Below are positions 41,123 to 50,949 of a DNA stretch of 64,000 nt, one piece after another. The notes under the pieces were generated by a model. That model was not told the origin of the DNA. It was given only the letters and a program-made list of their open reading frames with translations, and ran no database searches. Location: contig NC_083519.1 of the NCBI RefSeq assembly GCF_032362555.1, positions 1,753,501 to 1,817,500 on the forward strand, written 5' to 3'. Every line of letters begins with the position of its first letter. The first letter of the stretch is position 1. Source of the stretch: Amyelois transitella (lineage: Eukaryota; Arthropoda; Insecta; Lepidoptera; Pyralidae). A program made the position numbers and the translations under genes.

Positions 41123-43518
41123 TCACTCGTTAGAGAAGACTTCTCTCAATTTTTCAGAGGAAATTACGGCCAGTGAAGCCTCTAACGGAGATGCTCCAGG
41201 AAACTTGAGCCACAGCCGCATTGCCTCCTGATAATTTGTCTTCAACAAGAGAGCCATTCGTTCCTCATCTCTGTTCTTCTTTTTAGCAATTTTTATCACC
41301 GAGTTCTCGTCAATTTTCTTTAGTTGAAGTTTTCTTAAGGCGCAAATGAGTGGCCAGAATGAGAACAGATGATCAAAGTGTTCTGAACCAGTTACCGCTG
41401 AGAGGTACAGCCTGCATTGTTCAGTGTCTTCGTTGTTCCATTTAAGGCCAAGTAGTTTGGCTTCTTCGCTCTCGATTTTGGGGAATTTCAGGCGGTTTTC
41501 GAATACGAACGCCGCGACCAACCCCGTGAGCCTGTTTTGGGTGAATTCGAAGATTTCGACAGGTACTTTCAGTCCTGTTCGCTTTACGATTAACGGTGAG
41601 CTGCAATTGAAAATAATAATTTGCATGAGAAACAAATCACATCAAATTTGTGACAGATTGAAATAGCGCCAAGGAACTTCAAGACGTGTAATATGGGACT
41701 CTACGATATTATACCTATTTTTTTTATAAAAATCTAACTTACGAGCGCAGAAAATGTACCCTTTGTTCTTTTCCGTACTTAATGTAGGTATGCAAAATTC
41801 CATGTAGATCGGAACAGTACAAACAAACAAATTTTTGCAATCATAATAAGTATGGATACATTAGGTGCCGTGTGGCGCCGGCAGAGTAGAACAGCGTCAC
41901 CCCATATCCTCCGGCTGGTATCGTAAGAGGCGATTAAGGGATTAAGCGGGAGGTGGACAGCAGCGCCTCCTACGCTGATATGATATGGTCCAGAATCAAT
42001 AGACACTGCGGTTACCAACTCACCTGCCCAGCGTGGTGACAAATCTAATACTGGCTACTTACACACGCGAAGAAAAAATATAAATAGAAATGGGACAAAT
42101 AACACAGATTGAGCTAGCCCCAAACTCTTGAGACTTGTGTTATAGGATACTAACTCGACAAAAAAGAAAGTAGGTAGGGTAATTGCGTCGGTTTGGCGTC
42201 CAGTTCTACTTTTCGTCCATTTAACTTCTAAACGCATATAAAAGGAATATAAACGCACCTATGCGCGCATGTTGCATCTTGTCACGATCCTTCATACTTA
42301 AGCAACAGTTCTAACCACCACAAAATCCAATTTGTCAAGTGAAAACTTCGAAAAAATTAAACTCAGTGGCTGGCATGTGTTCGTGTTTTGTAGACGTCAT
42401 TGCCGATCCAAAAAAAAATAGCTGGTGCAGGAACACTCCGTGGTGGGTTTTATGACTATTTCACATAGATTGAGTAATATTTTGGCATGTAAGGATATTT
42501 AAGAGTATAACTAACATTATGTTTAGGTTATTTTACAATGTTTTTGTAGTAATCTTAGTAAAAGTTTGCGGACGAATACTGACATGCCTATTTTACCAAT
42601 TATTTGGTATCCGTCCACGTGGACGGAAACTAAAACAGCAAGCTAAATATTTGGAATGTTCATTTTACTTTTTCAGACCTATAAAAAAATATGTGTTTTC
42701 TTAAGATATGAACTTTATTGGCTATTTGACAAGATATTTAGTTAACGTCCAATAATTTCTCGGTATTGCTTGTTTAAAAAAATGTTTAAATGGCATGGAC
42801 GAAAAATAAACAGCATTTTTTTGTATTAGTTTTCGTCCATAATAGTGTGGAATCTACTTCTAACACATTTGCTTGTTAATTCGTACAGGTTTTTCTAGTG
42901 GGTACTAAACTATGAAATTAATTGTTATAGATGGATTCGGGGAAATAAAAAAAGCAGGAAATCTACTGCTGAAGAATAAATATTTTTGTTGATTAAATAA
43001 AAGATTAAGAAAACAGTTTTTATTTAACATTGCACTTTTACTCTTTTTTACATACTGGACGGAAACTAGATCACACCAGAGCGAAAACCAAACTTTTTTG
43101 GACGAAAACTAGTGAAATCTGCTATTTAACATTTAATTATTTATATAAAAAACAATGTAGTTATAATGAAAAGTTTCTTAATTTTTATCAAAAATAGACT
43201 ATATGAGGTATATAAACAAATATGAGCTATTTTAATAAGGATACTTTATCATATTATTTTTACGTCTGAAAGCTAGCAACTCCGCTAATTGGACGAAAAC
43301 CAGCGCAATCACCCTACTTACTTCTTCGCGAGCCACATCCCTTTCAGCACGACGTTTTTTCCGGGTTCCACTTTCTTCATGAGGTGCCTCAACTTGTAAC
43401 CCTGGTTCAGGAACCACTCGATGTTAGCTTCCACTTGCAGGAATTCTGAACTCTTGTATACTTCGTAGAAGTCATATCCAGTGAAAAGGGCCTTATCTTC
43501 CTCTTTAACCACGCTCAT
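41123..43518 (-). CDS. Two-exon gene, 224-aa protein of unknown function
   Basis: Exon 1 is 43518-43322 (ATG in GAAAAATGAGC) and ends GAAGAA|GTAAGT. Exon 2 is 41600-41123 after TTGCAG. The phases fit (2 nt + 1 nt) and give 224 residues. Exon 1 has FYEVYKSSEFLQVEANIEW and GYKLRHLMKKVEPG; exon 2 has VEIFEFTQNRLTGLVAAFVF and a charged, Lys-rich, probably helical C-terminus. No signal peptide, membrane span or motif I recognise. Codon use looks like ordinary host coding sequence. The frame to the left of the ATG is open but lacks another Met, so upstream coding exons are possible. The 1.7-kb intron contains a transposon whose end lies 6-8 bp from the donor. I do not recognise the family. Confidence 0.65.
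41866..42050. repeat. Interspersed repeat of CCGTGTGGCGCCGGCA type
   Basis: Contains TGCCGTGTGGCGCCGGCAGA, CCTCCGGCTGGTATCGTAAG, GAGGCGATTAAGGGAT and GCCCAGCGTGGTGAC, a SINE-like repeat type I know from moths. Within the intron of the two-exon gene. Confidence 0.6.
42172..43318. mobile_element. Non-autonomous inverted-repeat element with TTTTCGTCCA motif array
   Basis: Left end GGGTAATTGCGTCGGTTTG near 42177 and, inverted, right end GGGTGATTGCGCTGGTTTT near 43315 match imperfectly over about 30 bp and are flanked by TA. The motif TTTTCGTCCA or its complement, with CCGTCC variants, recurs at least eight times (about 42210, 42611, 42619, 42796, 42830, 43056, 43098, 43289). Two copies form the 16-bp palindrome CCGTCCACGTGGACGG at 42611-42626. 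No coding capacity. It lies wholly in the intron of the two-exon gene. Tc1/mariner-like target choice (TA) is possible but not proven. Confidence 0.65.
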
Positions 43519-43616
43519 TTTTCCTAGGGACAATAAACTAGGAATTTAAATTATTCGAACTATTACCTGCTTACGAACAAAACTACTGGGCCGATTTTAA
43601 ATTTAGAATAAGTAGG

Positions 43617-43735
43617 TGTATTCTATCATTAAGCCAAATAGCTAAACGTGGCCATTCAGTCTTTTCAAGACTGTTGGTTCTGTCTACCCCGCAAAGGATA
43701 TAGACGTGACCATATGTATGTCTGTATGTAGGTGT
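43617..43735 (+). repeat. Family A repeat 3' half
   Basis: ATTCTATCATTAAGCCAAAT to the TATG tail, between the two-exon gene and the fold-back palindrome. Confidence 0.78.
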
Positions 43736-43787
43736 ATTCCATCTCTGTGCCAATTTTTTAGTTTTTTTCATTCCGATAGAAACAAAT

Positions 43788-44267
43788 TAAAAAAAACTAA
43801 AAAACTACGCTTTTATTGCTAATCAAACTAAAAAATAGAAAATAAAAATTAATGACAAAGGAATTCAGTAGTAGCAAGTCGAACAATCAGTTATAGTCAG
43901 TTGTAGTAGTAATTACCTCGGATTAAAATTATAACAAAATTAAATTTATAAACAAAACAATTTAAAACAGAGTAAAAAGCGTGGGGTGCCTGATGTAGTA
44001 AATATTAAAATCATTCTATTAGCATATATTTATGACAAGAGAGTTATGAAAACTGAAGTAAAATGCACCCCACGCTTTTTACTCTGATTTAAATTGTTTT
44101 GTTTATAAATTTAATTTTGTTATAATTTTAATCCGAGGTAATTACTACTACAACTGACTATAACTGATTGTTCGACTTGCTACTACTGAATTCCTTTGTC
44201 ATTAATTTTTATTTTCTATTTTTTAGTTTGATTAGCAATAAAAGCGTAGTTTTTTAGTTTTTTTTAA
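43788..44267. mobile_element. 480-bp fold-back palindrome with about 202-bp arms
   Basis: Arms 43788-43989 and 44065-44267 are inverted copies with very few differences, separated by 75 bp. Outer tips read TTAAAAAAAACTAAAAAACT; inner ends read GCGTGGGGTGC. Beyond the right arm, 44270-44335 is a diverged direct copy of the tip region. No coding capacity. A fold-back MITE is the likely nature; target duplication not clear. Confidence 0.85.
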
Positions 44268-44489
44268 ACTATTATTTATTTTCTATTTTTTAGTTCGATT
44301 TGCAATAAAACGGGTAGTTTTTTAGTTTTTTTATACAATTATTTTTTGGAAGTTAACACTTCTGGTATAACTATCTTACTAGAAAAGACTTTCGCAACCA
44401 TGCGCCCATCGCCGGAGGTTTTCACAACTAACTTTCTTAAAGTTATATGTGGCCTGATTGGATTAAATCTCATAATATTCTCATCATCA

Positions 44490-44634
44490 TGATTCTTTTT
44501 AAGGCGATGGGCTTGCAACCTGTCACTATTTGAATCTCAATTCTATCTTAAAGCCAAATAGCTGAACGTGGCCTATCAGTCTTTACAAGACTGTCGGCTC
44601 TGTCTACCCCGCAAGGGATATAGACGTGATTATA
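44490..44634 (+). repeat. Family A repeat split by the mariner insertion
   Basis: The 3' half of family A runs up to GACGTGATTATA, where mariner begins; the remaining tail resumes at 45951. Confidence 0.85.
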
Positions 44635-45948
44635 CATTCAGTCAGAAAAGTATCGGGAATGGATTATTTATTTATGGTTCCAAATTCAAATTTTTGTTAT
44701 TTTTGTTGTTGTTAGATTGGCACAACTGTTTTCCATTTTGGCGCGGAGTTTGAGTTGCATCTGTTGTTTACATTAAATACAGTGCTATTTTTAGTTATAT
44801 CATATCTAGTGTGTATTGCTAATTTCATAATGGATAAAAACATCGAACAAAGAGTTTGTCTTAAATTTTGCATTGCCAATGGAATATCGTGTTCGGAGTC
44901 ACTGAAAATGTTACAGAAGGCTTACGGTGAATCGACTTTATCAAAAACTCGTGCTTATGAGTGGTACAAAGCGTTCAAAAGCGGTCGAGATGTGATGGAA
45001 GATTTGCCTCGCTCTGGTAGGCCATCAACGTCTGCAACTGAAGTTAACATCGCAAAAGTGAAGGAAATAGTGACTGAAAATCCTCATTCAACTTTGAGAG
45101 AGATAGCCACCGAACTTTCTGTATCTCACGAGTTGATCCGTACCATTTTAACTAATAATTTGGGTATGAAACATGTTGCCGCTCGGCTAGTCCCAAAAGA
45201 CCTGAATTTTTTTCAAAAACTCAATCTCATGAGAGTCGCTGAGGACATGCTAGAACGAGTCAATTCCGACCCAACATTCATGAAACGCATTGTTACTGGT
45301 GACGAGACGTGGGTTTACGAGTTTGACATGCAAACTAGTCAACAAGCTTCGGAGTGGCGCCTTCCAACTGAACCGAAACCGAAAAAACCACGCCAAAGTC
45401 GAAAGTCAAAGTCATGTTGACTGTTTTCTTTGACTATCGCGGTGTTGTGCACTCGGAATTCTTGCCGGAAGGTCAAACGGTAAATAAGGAATATTATTTG
45501 AGTGTTATGCGGCGTTTAAGAGAGCAAATCCGACGAAAAAGGCCAGATTTGTGGAAAGAAAATTCTTGGATTTTGCACCATGATAATGCACCTTCGCACA
45601 AGGCCATCATTGTGAACGAATTTTTAACCAAACACTCAACAAATACCATCGAGCAACCACCATATTCACCAGATATGGCTCCAGCCGACTTTTTTCTTTT
45701 TCCTAAACTCAAATTACCACTTCGTGGCACCCGTTTTCAATCGGTAGAAGACATAAAAGAGAATTCGCGGCGAGAACTGACCTCAATTCCGGAAACAGCG
45801 TTTAAAAAATGTTTTGATGATTGGATTATTCGTTGGCGTAAGTGTATCGTTTCTAAAGGAGCATATTTTGAAGGTGATAAAATAAATTTGGATGAATAAC
45901 AAACAGTTTGTGTATTATTGATCTTTTCCCGCTACTTTCTTGACAGAG
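44635..45948 (+). mobile_element. mariner transposon, 1.31 kb, near-complete
   Basis: Imperfect terminal repeats (left CAGTCAGAAAAGTATCGGG, right complement CTGTCAAGAAAGTAGCGGG) are flanked by TA at 44633-44634 and 45949-45950. It sits inside a copy of the abundant 240-bp repeat: the repeat's GGGATATAGACGTGAT precedes and its GTATGTATG tail follows. It encodes a transposase broken by one frameshift. Confidence 0.92.
44830..45899 (+). pseudogene. mariner transposase, one frameshift
   Basis: Frame 1 (44830-45420) has the paired helix-turn-helix DNA-binding domain (SKTRAYEWYKAFKSGRD, LPRSGRPSTS, TLREIATELSVSHELIRTIL) and the first catalytic Asp in TGDETWVYEFD. Near 45390-45412 one extra base shifts the frame. 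Frame 2 (to 45899) carries the second Asp in HHDNAPSH and the third in YSPDMAPADFF, spaced as the mariner D,D34D signature, and ends close to the 3' repeat. All three catalytic Asp are kept, so decay is recent, but no full-length enzyme can be made from this copy. Confidence 0.93.
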
Positions 45949-45965
45949 TAGTATGTATGTATGAT

Positions 45966-47520
45966 GATTGTTAAACCCAGTTGAAAAGAATTTTATAGTG
46001 ATAAATCACTGTTAATAATATTTTTGACTATCCAGCAAACGTAATAATTTTCGATTGTGGCCTTGCCAGGAATCAAACCACAAGATTAAGAGGCAGATTG
46101 ATACAGGAACAAAAATATTTCAAACATACCTCCACTGCCTTTACAACCAGGAACGCAACAAAGTTTATCTGAAGACATCGTGGCACTTTTGTTGTAAAAT
46201 CTGTCTTTCACAAAAACAAACACAAACTTGGGACTCCTATCTCAAATAATAAGGTACTTTTTACAGGAGTCCTATCTCAAAATATCTGCACAACACAGTA
46301 AACACAGTCAGAGTCCAATCTCAGATGATAAAATCACACGAATATCCGGAAGAACAAAGCTCGACTCAACGGAAGATTCCAAACGACAAGTTATCAGCAC
46401 AAAACAAAGTGCAAATAGGTAAATACACAGGCACCGGTAAAAAACAGAAAGAAAGTTTATCGGTGTTCGAATCGAATTCAATCAAAACTTACTGCAAAAC
46501 TTATTTGACATAAAAAACTGTCACTCTTTTTCCAAACGAGTATTACAGTGTTGCTATTATAAATAGGCAAAAGATACCTAGAGGCTTACCACAACCTTTT
46601 ATAGAACCGTTCAAATATTAAGGCAGTTTATTAGCAGGCCTGCTCAAAACTCCTACCATGACGTCTTATAAGGTGAACGGTTTAAGCTGAATGATGAACG
46701 GTTATTTTGTCTATGGCTCAATGTGGAGATGTCAATAAAGAAACGTTCAAACCTCTAATAAAAATAATAATACCATAATAATACAATAATAATATAATTA
46801 AAGATAACAAATACTTATAAATTTAATTAAATATGAAGTTAACCTAAATTTTTCTGAATTGCAATGCATTGTTGCACGCTATAAAATACTTTTATTTGTA
46901 TAAATTAAATAAATGTTAGTTTAAAATGGTTTTGAACGAATCGGCCTGTCACATAAATTTAAAGTAGGTAGGTAGGTACCTGCTAGAATACTTGAGTGAT
47001 ACTTGAAAGTTTTCGATAACTTTAAATTCGTCCCTAAGTCATAAATAATGTTTTTAATGTGTAGAGCCGTTCTGCAACCACTTGAAATATCCTTTTTTTA
47101 CTTGTCACGGCTTTTTAAGTCGACGCGCCTTACCTCACAACAGTTTTAGAAGTTTGCCGGATCGCAGTGATTTTTAATATTCTTAACTTTTGAGGCTATT
47201 ATTTATTTTACAAGAAAACTATATAATGTCGTAAGTAGAAAGTGTTTACTTATAATACCAAGGTATGTAAACATTGATTCCTTTATTTCTTAGAGTCATC
47301 TTCATCCTACTCCCAGCTTCACCTGCTTAAATCAATAATCTTTATTTTCACTTTTGCAGTAAGTTTCGGAAATCCTTATTTAGTGAAACCTGCATATTTA
47401 AAATCTCTAGCCCTACCAGTTTGCCTGGTGTGTTGACCTACAGGCACTCAATCCATGAGTTTTCTCTTTTAATTACATTGTCTCAGTTTTAAACTATACC
47501 TAAATGTTCTTTAACTGTTT
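45966..47520. other. No gene seen between mariner and the Harbinger remains
   Basis: AT-rich; short frames at 46055-46513 do not resemble known proteins. The missing first exon of the Harbinger Myb-like gene was sought here without success. Confidence 0.5.
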
Positions 47521-47523
47521 TAG

Positions 47524-48618
47524 TACTGGGTGGACCTGAAGGCCAAAATAAAACGTAAAAATAGAACAATTCGAGAGAGCGTCAGCAGGACAGGAGGGGG
47601 CCCGCCAAGTGGGGAAGAGCTAACAGAAATTGACATAAAATTTTTAAGTATCCTTGGTGAGGAATATGGCATGGGTTTACCAGCGGTGCAGGTGAACCCA
47701 TTGCAGGTAAGATCCCTTAAATACATTAAAGCCTACAAATTATAATTAATACAAAAAATATATGTTATGTTATATATGTATTAATGAAACCATTTATTTT
47801 TAGGATGATATGAGACCTGAAGCTGGCCCCTCTGGCATTCGAGGTATTGAAGTCGAAATCCATTACAGAAGAATGGTTAGAAGTTCCTTCTAGTGTATGT
47901 ATTCAATTTCATTATTACTAGATTGAGATAAAACATTAATATTTATTGACTAAGGCATCGTGATCTCAAAATGTGTTGTCATAGGCGCCTAGTACATAAA
48001 ACTAAGTGAATAGACTATATCATAGTAGCCTAGTGATGATGAATTATATACCATACTGATTGTATTTTGTATAATAAATTTAACAATTTGATTACATTAC
48101 AAAGCCATACAGCTGAGCATGGCTCAGCCCTTTTGAGACTGTTGGCTCTGTCTACTCTCCTATGGTCATAGAATGTGATTAGATAAATGAATAATTCAAT
48201 GCTTTAAGTCTTCTTGAGACTGTAAGCTCTGTCTACTCCTATGGTATAAGAATGTGATTGTATGAATGAATATTTCAATTGTTATTTTCAGGTATCTCAA
48301 ACTGTTAGTTCTATCGAGGCAGATTCTCTACCTGCAGATGTAAAAATTACTACTGCATCATCAGATCCTTTACAAAGCCACGCAGCAGCTGTCTTTGATG
48401 AGGCTGTCGGCGTCGAAGTACCTAGTGTGGTACAGGCTGAAGCTCCGCCACAACCTAGGCGACGGCGCCGACGTGCTCATTTAACAGCTGCAGAAGCAAG
48501 GGTGCAAATAGTTGAAGCTGCACGACAGAGGGCTGCTACTGAAGCTGCAAATAGTTTAATACTTCAAGAAGCTATTTGTCTCTTCCGTGAATTAGTGGCT
48601 ATAATTAGAAGAAGGTGA
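47524..48618 (+). pseudogene. Harbinger accessory Myb/SANT-like (NAIF1-like) protein, N-terminus missing
   Basis: Three exons in phase 0, 47524-47706, 47804-47875 and 48292-48618, join to TGA. The first encodes YWVDLKAKIKRKNRTIRES and SRTGGGPPSGEELTEID, the conserved end of the Myb/MADF-like domain in Harbinger partner proteins and NAIF1. The last has a basic run (PRRRRRRAH) and an Ala/Glu-rich helix ending AIIRRR. The preceding exon with the N-terminal half of the DNA-binding domain was not found in 45966-47520. In the family this protein binds the transposase and carries it to the nucleus and to DNA ends. Confidence 0.7.
48100..48265 (+). repeat. Two diverged family A tails inside the Harbinger Myb-like gene intron
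   Basis: AAAGCCATACAGCTGAGCAT with GACTGTTGGCTCTGTCTAC, then a second similar stretch about 100 bp on with GTAAGCTCTGTCTAC, indicating a local duplication. Confidence 0.6.
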
Positions 48619-49228
48619 GCAATAATTAATTTATTCAATGTGCCAAATTCATCAAAATTGGTCCAGTAAACCATTTCAAAATGTCAATCATTTCTCTTAA
48701 TAATATTAGTATAGCTAATCCATTAATAACTTGAAGTGTTCTTTGAGATATTCACTTTTCTGCAAATTTACAGAATGTTTTGTATATATTTAAAATAAAA
48801 AAATGTTTTATTTAATTTTTATTATAATTATTAAGTTATTTTAAAATATGTCATTTTGGAATGAGCAAAATTAAAACTAGAACTACTTTGTAAAAAGAAA
48901 AAAGAAAGATGATTACTAAGCAAAATTAAATTTACAAATTAAATTATTCATGTAAAATTCTTTTACTTAACATAACATAACATTTACATTTACTTATTAT
49001 ATATATATATATACATTTACTTATTGAATAAGTACTTTTATGCTTTTACATAATAAAATATTGGTATTCAATTTAATTTAATAACAATAAAAAAACTATA
49101 TTACTTTGATGAATATTAAATGAAAAAGATTATTGTTCATAAACTACCTGCATAGCTACTTATAACTTACTCTTAAAAACGAAATATTATTGAATAAAAA
49201 TCTGCAATAAAATTCTATTTTTTGATTT

Positions 49229-50683
49229 TCAGGTACGGCGAAGAGCCCAGAGGCGTGCCACAAGATCCCGCCGTGTAGATATACCACGTTGAAGCTCAAT
49301 GTTGTGTTGCCCAGCTGGTTCATGAAGAGCTTCCACTGGTGGTTGTTGTGCAACTTCCCTTGCTTGCTCTTCTTCTGTCAACCTTACTTCAGGCAAGTTG
49401 TTTTCATTACAAATATTGTGCAATATTACACAAGCATTTGTAATGAAGCCAGCAACCTGTGGTTGATAATGCAACACCCTGTGGCACAAGAGACACCGGA
49501 AACGTGCTTTGAGAAGACCTATAGTTCTTTCTATCACATTCCTAGCCTTTACATGTTTTTGTGTATAATATGCTTCCGGTGTAGACACACCGGAAGCACA
49601 TATAACCAGACGGTTCTGCATCCAAAATAGGTGTCATCATCGTTCTTCGTTGTGAGTACCCAGAGTCACCTGGAAATAAACATTATAACTCTGTTATTTT
49701 TTTATTTTATTTGAACATTCATATTTTATATAAATTTAATGATACATTTTTATTTTAAAATTGTATCCTACAAATATTTTTGACTTTTAAAATTTTATTT
49801 CATGTTTTTAATTGGTCTAGTTTTAATTGAAAGTGTGTTAAAAATATATCTTTCAAACAATGTTGTTCATATTATTTGCTATAATAAGTTCACCAACAAA
49901 GGTTTTCTTACCTAAAAGCCATGTTGCTTCAGACCCTAAATTTTCCAAATGGTAACGTACAGGATGGTGGCTCCATATAAATGAGTCATGAAATGACCCT
50001 GGATGACTCGCATCAACACTTAGAATTTGTTGATCCGCATCACAAATCTGAAAAAAAAATAATAAGAAAAATTTGAAATTACTATGCGAACATGGGTACA
50101 ATCAATACATCCAATCACACCAGGGATACCAAATTTATTGAAAAATCTGCAGGCAAAAAAGGCATATTGTTATCAAACTTAATTATTGATATAATATAAA
50201 TAAAATTAGCTAAGTAAATATAAGCGTGCCTTAATCTTTTTAACTGACGACTTTCATAAGTCTGTGGGAATTTTATATATTTGTATAAGAGAGGATTACT
50301 ATTAAAATAATGTACTTTATGGAACTTGATTGACCTTTGCTTCTATGCTTAAATCAGTTGCTCTTTTAGAGCTTTTTGCCATTATTGGCTCCAGCTCTTC
50401 ACAAAGTTTGTGCACCAAGTCTGCGGTTAACCTAGACAAGTAAGATACGAGTAATTATGTTATCATGTTGTTGAGAAGAGAGAGATAGATCTTTCTTTAT
50501 AATAGAGCATAAGGCGGTTGATATGTGAACATTTACATACCTGTACTCCTTGATGAAAGCATTTTCATCTAAGTCAAAAGGATCATTATTTTCTCTGTTC
50601 CTTAAACGTTTCTTTTTATTTGCCATTCTGGATTCGTTGAAATCACTTTCCAAAAACTCAAACAGTTCATACTCGTCACACAT
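49229..50683 (-). pseudogene. Harbinger transposase (HARBI1-like DDE), internally deleted and frameshifted
   Basis: Exons read on -: 50683-50541 (N-terminus, ENAFIKEYR), 50431-50335 (LTADLVHKLCEELEP), about 50138-50100 (FGIPGVIGCIDCTHVRI, first Asp), 50047-49912 (ICDADQQILSVDASHPGSFH, second Asp in FHDSFIW) and 49669-49229 (GDSGY, then KARNVIERTIGLLKARF with the Glu, and LHNIC). The roughly 60-80 residue segment with the helix-turn-helix, normally between IEAK and FGIPG, is absent: only about 200 AT-rich bp lie there. The last exon also has a frame break near a perfect 11-bp palindrome (49572-49597). Not expected to be active. Confidence 0.8.
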
Positions 50684-50949
50684 CTTTGCAATAATGTTAG
50701 GGGTGTTATTAATGTTTACACAACTTACTCTTCTGTAGATTTAACTTTTTTGAAAAATTCATAGGTATTTAATCAAATTCTTATTATACACACTTACGTT
50801 ACTTTGCATGTATTTTAATGCCCTTTATCCTACAAATCCTTAGGAAACAAACACGGAACATTTGGTGAATATCTTACAAAACAACGCCAAAATGTCCAAA
50901 GAAGCTACCTGAAAGTAACTTTTGAAGAATCGCTTTATTTGACATTTGC

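Larger units (their letters stand above)
47524..50683. mobile_element. Decayed PIF/Harbinger transposon core with its two convergent genes
   Basis: A Myb-like gene on + (47524-48618) faces a DDE transposase gene on - (50683-49229), the standard two-gene plan of Harbinger elements. Outer terminal repeats were not found, so limits are those of the coding parts. The element is disrupted at both genes (see entries). An RTE LINE lies immediately beyond its right side. Confidence 0.75.
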
